DNA from: Xylaria sp. FL1777
Lineage: Eukaryota; Ascomycota; Sordariomycetes; Xylariales; Xylariaceae
DNA: 13,611 nt
Direction: 5' to 3'
Assembly: GCA_022578965.1 (NCBI GenBank)
Contig: MU401012.1
Span: 1 to 13,611, forward strand
Below the pieces are notes generated by a model. That model made no database searches. It saw only the letters and a list, made by a program, of their open reading frames with translations, and had not been told where the DNA came from. Positions 7,362 through 13,611 of the stretch are shown here, in pieces. A program made the translations under genes and the position numbers. Within the stretch, counting starts at the first letter, position 1. Each line of letters starts with the position of its first letter.

Positions 7362-10300
7362 ATAAGTTAAAATATAAAAAGGTTATTATTATAGCTATAG
7401 CTAGTTAAAAAAAAAAATTGCTATAATACCTTTAAATGTTTTAAGCTGTACGTATGTTATATTAATAAAAACAGCAAATATTTCTTTAGTAAAAATACTT
7501 AAGTAATCTTATTAAACTTTATTATGCTAAAAATAAAGCATTACAATTATTACTTTTTAACAAGGAATTTTTAATAAGTATAAATTATTAACTTATATTA
7601 ATTATGTTTTTGCTTTTTATATATATTGTTTATTGCTACTATTAATTAAATAGCTTAGTAAAGCTTTTAAATTAGCTTAAAAAAGTTAGTAATAATACTT
7701 TTAAGCTAAAAAGTTATTTAAACTTAATTATTTAAAAGAAATAAAAGTTATAATAAGGTTTCTGTTAATAAATTAACAAAAAAATCATTAAAAAGTTAAC
7801 TTTAACTTTTTACCTTTTATAAAAATACCTTTTATGTTGTTTTAGTAAGCTTATAAAAGTTTGCTAAAAGTTTGCAAACTTTTATTTTATAAAAAAAGTT
7901 ACTTTAAAAATTATATAAAAAAATAAAGTTAAAACTTTTAACAACGGATTTTTTAGTTCTAATATTAATAAAAAATGTAGCAAAATGCAATAAGTAATAT
8001 AAATTGTAAAACTTAGTAAATTATTAAATTTTTAAACATATATTATACTTATTAATATTTTAGTAAGCATGCTTATTTAAGCGTTATTTTAACTTTTTAT
8101 GCCTTTATTGCATAATGTTAAAAGATTATTTTACTTTAGTAAAATAACCTTTAAAAATAAGTAATAAAGTTGTTTTATTTTTTAGATATAATAATTAAAT
8201 CTTTTAATTTTACTAATAAAATAAACTAATGTTTAGCTAAAAAACTTATAATTATATACTAATTAACCTTAAATTAAGTAAAAATACTTATTAAACTTAA
8301 GCATATTAATAAGCAAAAAAAAAAAAACTAATAAAGATTGCTTTAGTAATAATAAATAAAGCAGCAATAGCTTAAATTTAAAATTTAGCTTATTAAAGTC
8401 TAAGTTATAATTTATAAAAAATACTTTAAGCAAAGTGCTTTTTAAGTTCTTTAAAACAAAATGCTATAAAAAGTAAAAGCTTTATATAATTAAATATTAA
8501 TACTTATATAAAGCTTTTTTAATAAATTAAGTAGTTTAAAAATGCTGCTTTAAATAAAAAGTAAATTTCTTTTAAAGCTAAATATAAGCTAAAGATTAAT
8601 AGTACATAAGTAAAGTAATCAAAAAATAAAAAGCACTTTAAAAAAAAGGTTAAATAGCACGTAAAATTATTAAAAAAGAAACGTTTATAATTAAAGCTTT
8701 TTTTAGCAAATTAGCTAGTATTTTTACTAGTGCACTTTATTAAATAAAAGCTAGCATTAGTTTTTATAAAGAAATAAAAGCAGAAAAAACGTAGCTCTTT
8801 TAAAAGTATTATAGCTTTTTATATAATATTTTTATAAGAACTAAGAACTGCGTTCTTAAGCAAAAATACTAGCGTAATAATTATTAATAACCTGTTTTAA
8901 AACACGAATTAAAAAGTTAAATAGTAGTACAAATGTTCAAATATTAAACCTTTACACGTAATAAAAATAAACAAAAATAAAAGCTCTTTTATAAAATATA
9001 TTATTAATTAATCTTAAAATTTATAAATAAATTTAAGTAAAAGCATTACTATTTAAACCTAAAAAATAATAAACTATATATAAATAAAGTAAAGCTAAAA
9101 AAAACTTTAATAAAAGCTTATAGCAGTTTTAATATATAAATTAATCGTTAAATCTACGCATAAAGGCAAAAAACTTATTAAACTATTTAATAGCTAGTTA
9201 TTACTAAAGTTTCCTTTAAAATAGCAGTATTAAATATTTAGTTTTATAAAGTAAAATAAATAATTAAAAACGCAAAAGCGCTTTTTAGCTTTTATTTATT
9301 TTTAAACTTTAAATATATAAAAAATTCTTATTGCTTAATTAAACGTAAACATTTGAATATATTAATATTAATAGGCCATTTTTAGTAAGCAGAACTAATA
9401 ATGCAAAATAAACTAAACGTAAAGTTAAAGTGCTAAAATAAACGCTTATTAAACATTATAAAAAGTATTAATATATTTAAATAATAAAACAGTAGCTATA
9501 AAAGTTAAAATTTACTAAAAACTATATAATAACTTATTTATTAAATATGCTAGCTTTAAAAATAAATAGCGCTTAAGCATTTTATTTATATTTTGCTTTT
9601 AAAATAAAAAAAAAGCCTTAAAAAGTAAGCAGCTATAAAAGTTTAATAATAAAGCTTAAAGCATAAGCTTAAGTTAAACAGCTTTTAGTACAAATTTTAA
9701 TAATAAGTTTTACTTTTTTAGCGTAAATATTTTAAATTTTTAAGAAATAATATACTAATTTTTTTTTTTTTTATAAATAGTAGCAAATATTTCAATAAAA
9801 ACTTAAAAAACCAAAATAAAAACAGATTTTATATAAACAGCAGTTAAACGTAAATTAGCTAATTTTAAGCTATAAAAAAATTTTGTTTTAAAGTAAGCAT
9901 TTATTGCTTTATATAGCAAAAAAAAAGCTAATTAATATTTTAGCGCTTAGATTTAAATTTTATGCAGCAATATAACTAAACGTAAAAATAATAATAAAAG
10001 CTTTAAGCAAAGTTCTTTTTTCTTTTTAATAATTTATTACTTTAAAATTAGTTTGTTTAAAGCTAAAGTTTTATAGCTAAAAAAGCTTAACATTTTTGTT
10101 AAGTTTAATATACTTTTAATGTTTTTTAAAAATCTATAAAAAAAAATAATTTTTAAGCTAAGTTATATTTATAACTGCAGTAAGTCTTTAAAATAAACAG
10201 CCTTTAATTAATAAAACAATATAAATAAAAAAAGTTAGCAAAATAAATTTATAACTTTAAGAAAAAAATTAGCTTTAAAAATTAAGCATGTTAAGCCTTA

Positions 10301-11251
10301 AATAAAATAAGCTTAAAAACAAATAAGCTATTAGCTAAACAATTAGCAAGCAGTTATTAATACTTAAGTTTTAATGCCTTTAGTAAGCTTTAGTTATTTA
10401 ACGTATAATAAACAACTAATTTAAAACTAGTACAAATAAAAAAAATCTAACTATTTAATTAAAATATAGCATTACAATAGTTAAAAAGTAATATTAATGT
10501 AATATAATTTTTGCTTAGTGCTTTAAATATTAAAGTAAAATAATTTAACTAAGCATAAATAAACAACAAAAATAACTATAACTTAAAAAAAAAAAAGCTA
10601 TTTAATATATATTATGCAAAAAAAAAGTTTATATAATGCTAAAAATCAAAAAGGTTATAAAAAGGTTATTATAAAATATACCTTAGTAGCATTTTATGCT
10701 ATAATACTATTAAATTATAAAAAGTTTTTAAAGCTTTAAATATTATAGCTTATTAAAAAATAAAATATAATACTAAATATAACAGCTTAAAAATAATAAA
10801 AACTTCAAAAATAGTAATAATAAATAATTTATAACTAAGTTTATATAATAAAAGATATAATTTAATAATTAAATAGCAAAAAGTTAAATATATTATAGCA
10901 AATTTTGTTATAATAGCACTTAGTTTAAAATATAATCTATTTTAAACGTAAAAACATATTAATATTATATAGCTTTTAAAGTAGCTAAATGTTTTATTAT
11001 TTAATTAATAATACATATAAATAAATTAATAAGATTTTTACTGTTTTTATTTATTATTTAGCAAAACTATAGCTAAAAAAACAAGCTTAGCAAAATTAGC
11101 AAAAAAAAAAAACCCTAAGTTTAATTTAGTAAAATTAAAAATAATGTAATACTATTATTAGTTTACGTTTTTTTATAAAAGTAAAAAAAAGTAAACAAAA
11201 CAACTTAAAATAAAAAACTTTATAAAAAACTAAAATAGTTTTTTTATAGTA
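7362..11251. other. Gene-free RIP-like sequence, about 3.9 kb
   Basis: This stretch is saturated with TAA and TAG in all frames. It has hairpin-capable spots at 7865-7884 (20-base palindrome), 8126-8147 (9-bp stem, 4-base loop) and 8842-8858 (7-bp stem, TGC loop), all within what chance allows here. The word AAACGTAAA recurs at 9341, 9415, 9846, 9978 and 10944 on the plus strand. No gene, RNA or transposon motif is recognisable. Confidence 0.6.
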
Positions 11252-11345
11252 ATCTTATAGCAAGCTAATAATATAGTTATTATAACGTACGCTAAAGTAT
11301 TAGTTTTTTTAGGTTAAAAAAAGCTTAAAATACGTACTAAGCTTA
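11252..11345 (+). repeat. Possible third, diverged copy of dispersed repeat
   Basis: It shares the order TTATAGCAAGCT, then TTATTATAAC, then AAAGTA, then AGCTTAAA and ACTAAGCT with the copies at 6616 and 7238, but with several indels. The match is suggestive only. Confidence 0.35.
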
Positions 11346-11783
11346 AATAAAAGCTTATATTATAATAAATTAAAAAAGCTATAACAAAATATTATACTTA
11401 TAAAATAAAAAAATTAATTAAGCTTAACTTTAGTTTAATATTATAAAAAAATATAAAAAGTATAAAATAAATAAAAACTTTAGCGCTAATAAAATACTAC
11501 TACTTTTATTATTTTTTTACTTATTTAATAAAGCAAAGCTAAATATTATGTTTAACTTTTAGTGTTAAGGTTTTTTGCAAGCTAACTTAAGTTAAAAATA
11601 TTATTAAGTAAAAAATTTAACTAAAGTAGCACATTTATTAAACTATAATATAAATAAGTAATAATCTTTGTTTTTTTTTTTTGTTTAAAGTTAAAGTATA
11701 AATGCTAACGTAATTTAAATAAGTGTTTTAAAAAAAGCTTATAAAAAACAAAAATCTTTAGTAAAACAAAAAAATAAAAGTTT
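11346..11783. other. Gene-free stretch before the right long repeat
   Basis: This is AT-rich, stop-saturated DNA ending in the A-rich segment TAAAACAAAAAAATAAAAG just before the right repeat copy. If the repeats are LTRs, this is where a polypurine tract would sit, but the segment is not distinctive against its surroundings. Confidence 0.5.
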
Positions 11784-13611
11784 TTTTAATTTTAATTTTT
11801 AGTATAAATATAAACTATAAAAATATAGCTTATTAATCTTTTAATTCTTTGAAATTTAAGGCTAAAAATGCTAAAAAAGTTACTATAAAAATAATTAGCT
11901 TATAATAGCTAAACATTTATAGCAATATTGCTTTTTAATTTTTTAATATTAGCTTTTTTTATTATACTAAAGCAAAATTTAATAAGCATTAAATTATTTA
12001 TTTACTAAAATATAGATTTTTTATTAATAAAAATAGTTAAGCTAAAGAAAAATGTTTATTTATTTTAGCTAGTTAATATAGCAATAAAAGTTATAAATAC
12101 TATATAGTTATATAACTTAATTTAAAAAAAGCTATAGTAATAATATAAAAACTTTGCTATATTAATGTTAAGTAAAGTTATATGCTTAAAAAAACTTAAT
12201 ATATAGCTTATATAAAGCATAATAAAATATAAATAGCTTTAAAATAAAAAGCTAAGCTATTTATAAAATGTGTTAAACTTTTAAAAAATTAAAGCTAAGT
12301 AAAAAAAAGCTTATAATTTAAATTTACTTAAAAGCATTAAAGCTATATAAAAAATTGCTATAGCAAGCTTAGTACTTTTAAAAAAAAGAAATAATTAAAC
12401 CTTTAAATAAAACTTCTTTTTATAAAAAATTAAATAAAAAACATAAGCTAAGTTTAAACTATTATAAAATAAGTTAGTTTTATTTTACTAATAACTTTAC
12501 TACAATAATAATTTAGCTTAGTACAAAAAAAACTGCTAATTTAAATAATTAGTTTTTATAGCTATTTAACTAAGTAATACTATAATACTATTATTTACTA
12601 AATAATAGTTAAACGCTTTTAAGTTAAAATTTATATTAAAACATAATAATACTTTTTATATATTATATACGTATTAAAATAAGCTTTATATTTTATATTT
12701 TAGCAAATAAATTGTTTATATAGCTAAAAATAGTTATATAATAGTTTATATATTATAATTTTTATATGCATAAAATAAAATCCTTTATAAATAATTTAGC
12801 TATATAAAAAGGTTTTATAAGCAATAAAATAGCTTTATTATTACAATTTACTAAAAATAAGCCTTTTTTTGCCTTAATTTTTTTATATTTTTTTTTAAAA
12901 TAAAAAACATAAAAAAAGATCTTTTTTTTTTTTTTTTAACCTTTAACCTTTATGCTTTTTTTTTTTTTTGGGTTAAATTTTAAATATATTATGTTATTAT
13001 TGCTTACGTTATAGCTTATATCACGTAATATACTAAAGTAAAAATTAAAGCACAAAAAAAAATATTTTTATTTTTTTTATTTTTTTAAAAAACTAAAATA
13101 TTTTAAAAAGTAACTTTAAAGCAATTTAAAAGCTTAAAAAGCCTTAAAAGTATATATAAAATAAGTATAGTTAAAAAGCTAAAATTTTACTAAGTAGCTT
13201 TAGCTTTTTTAACGCGCAGCAAGTAAAAAAAATGTTAAAACACATAAAAAAAAAAAACATAAGTAAAAAGTAAAATATATAAAGTAAAATATATATAAAG
13301 TAAGTTCTTTTAAGTAAAATAAATATAAAATAAAGTTTATATAAAGTAAGTTTTCTTAAGTAAAATAAATATAAAATAAAGTTTATATAAAGTAAGTTTT
13401 TTAAAGTAAAGTATATATAAAATATTTTTTGTTAATAAACTATAAAAAAATTACTATATATACTAATTTTATTTTTATTAAAGCATTAAATATATAATGT
13501 TTATTTTGTTTATATATTTAATTATATATATATATTATATAATAAAATTAATAATAGCTATATAATTATTTAAAAAAAATTATTATATAATATAAAAATA
13601 AAAATTTACTT
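11784..13611 (+). repeat. Right copy of long direct repeat (LTR candidate)
   Basis: This is the second copy of the sequence at 1-1826, continuing to the last base of the window. Mismatches are nearly all C/T or G/A and occur in both directions, which fits independent mutation of both copies. The poly-T tracts lie at 12922-12937 and 12956-12969 and the 46-bp tandem repeat at about 13256-13425. Just upstream (11765-11779) is an A-rich, mostly purine stretch where an LTR element would carry a polypurine tract, but such stretches are everywhere in this DNA, so it is weak support. Whether the right copy also contains the GC island found after the left copy cannot be seen, because the window stops first. 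Confidence 0.93.
13256..13425 (+). repeat. 46-bp tandem repeat in right long repeat
   Basis: This is the counterpart of the tandem repeat at 1471-1640. Anchors AAGTT lie at 13302, 13348 and 13394, again exactly 46 bases apart. Differences from the left array are transitions. Confidence 0.85.

Larger units (their letters stand above)
1..13611. mobile_element. Possible dead LTR retrotransposon or duplicated unit
   Basis: Two long direct repeats of at least 1.83 kb enclose about 10 kb of internal DNA, giving a start-to-start distance of 11.78 kb. A large LTR retrotransposon would have this shape, and such elements are the usual content of RIP-mutated AT-isochores. Support is only architectural. 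I see no primer-binding site, convincing polypurine tract, target-site duplication or gag/pol motif, and C-to-T mutation would have erased TG...CA ends. An equally good reading is a tandem or segmental duplication of an ~11.8-kb unit, of which the window shows one full unit and the start of the next. Sequence beyond both edges would separate the two. Confidence 0.35.

Noticed and set aside
7865..7884. 20-base palindrome next to a direct TAAAAGTTTGC repeat
   Set aside because: Chance expectation is around 0.5 per window, and no gene or origin context is present.
8126..8147. Hairpin with 9-bp stem (terminator-like), and a similar one at 8842-8858
   Set aside because: Such stems are common in DNA of this composition and no transcript is present to terminate.
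11113..11118. CCCTAA, a telomere-repeat unit
   Set aside because: It is a single occurrence after a poly-A run with no tandem array, so it is not telomeric.
1..13611. Mitochondrial origin with a GC cluster
   Set aside because: There is no mitochondrial gene, tRNA or open frame in 13.6 kb, and the transition-only divergence with CpN context fits RIP of nuclear repeats better.

Overview
The window looks like nuclear DNA of a filamentous ascomycete (Pezizomycotina) from a repeat-rich AT-isochore destroyed by repeat-induced point mutation (RIP). A hand count of 6001-6300 gives 51 G/C in 300 bases (17% GC). Of those 51, 35 are CpT/ApG and only 9 are CpA/TpG. Two 1.8-kb repeat copies differ almost only by transitions. 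No intact protein-coding gene, tRNA or rRNA could be supported. The assignment rests on this mutational signature, not on any recognised gene, so the species cannot be named.

Layout. Positions 1-1826 and 11784-13611 are two same-orientation copies of one repeat, both cut by the window edges. The offset is 11783 at the start and 11785 at the end, explained by two homopolymer length changes. They could be long terminal repeats of a large dead LTR retrotransposon, or parts of two units of an ~11.8-kb tandem or segmental duplication. Each contains a 46-bp tandem repeat. About 80 bp after the left copy lies a sharply bounded island of ~48% GC (about 1908-2268) that kept its CpG, CpC and CpA sites. 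On its minus strand one frame reads as an Ala/Gln/Arg-rich peptide, interrupted internally only by TAA/TAG codons that C-to-T change can produce from CAA/CAG. This is the only possible gene remnant I can point to.

From about 2269 to 3590 comes nearly pure A/T DNA, then an array of about 32 heptamers (TAATAAR type), then a higher-order minisatellite. In the minisatellite, five copies of a ~60-bp block are separated by 21-bp monomers numbering 4, 5, 6 and 7 in successive intervals. The last interval of each run is 22 bp and holds a variant monomer.

From 3590 to 11783 lies ~8.2 kb of gene-free, stop-saturated, RIP-like sequence. It holds a 66-bp tandem duplication (around 3953-4080), a ~125-bp dispersed repeat (6616-6740, 7238-7361, and a possible third copy near 11252) and a recurrent AAACGTAAA motif.

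Nothing here works together as a functional gene set. The window reads as a mutated, probably silenced repeat landscape. Its most informative parts are the unmutated island, the ordered minisatellite ladder, and a cytosine-survival pattern that depends on the 5' as well as the 3' neighbour.
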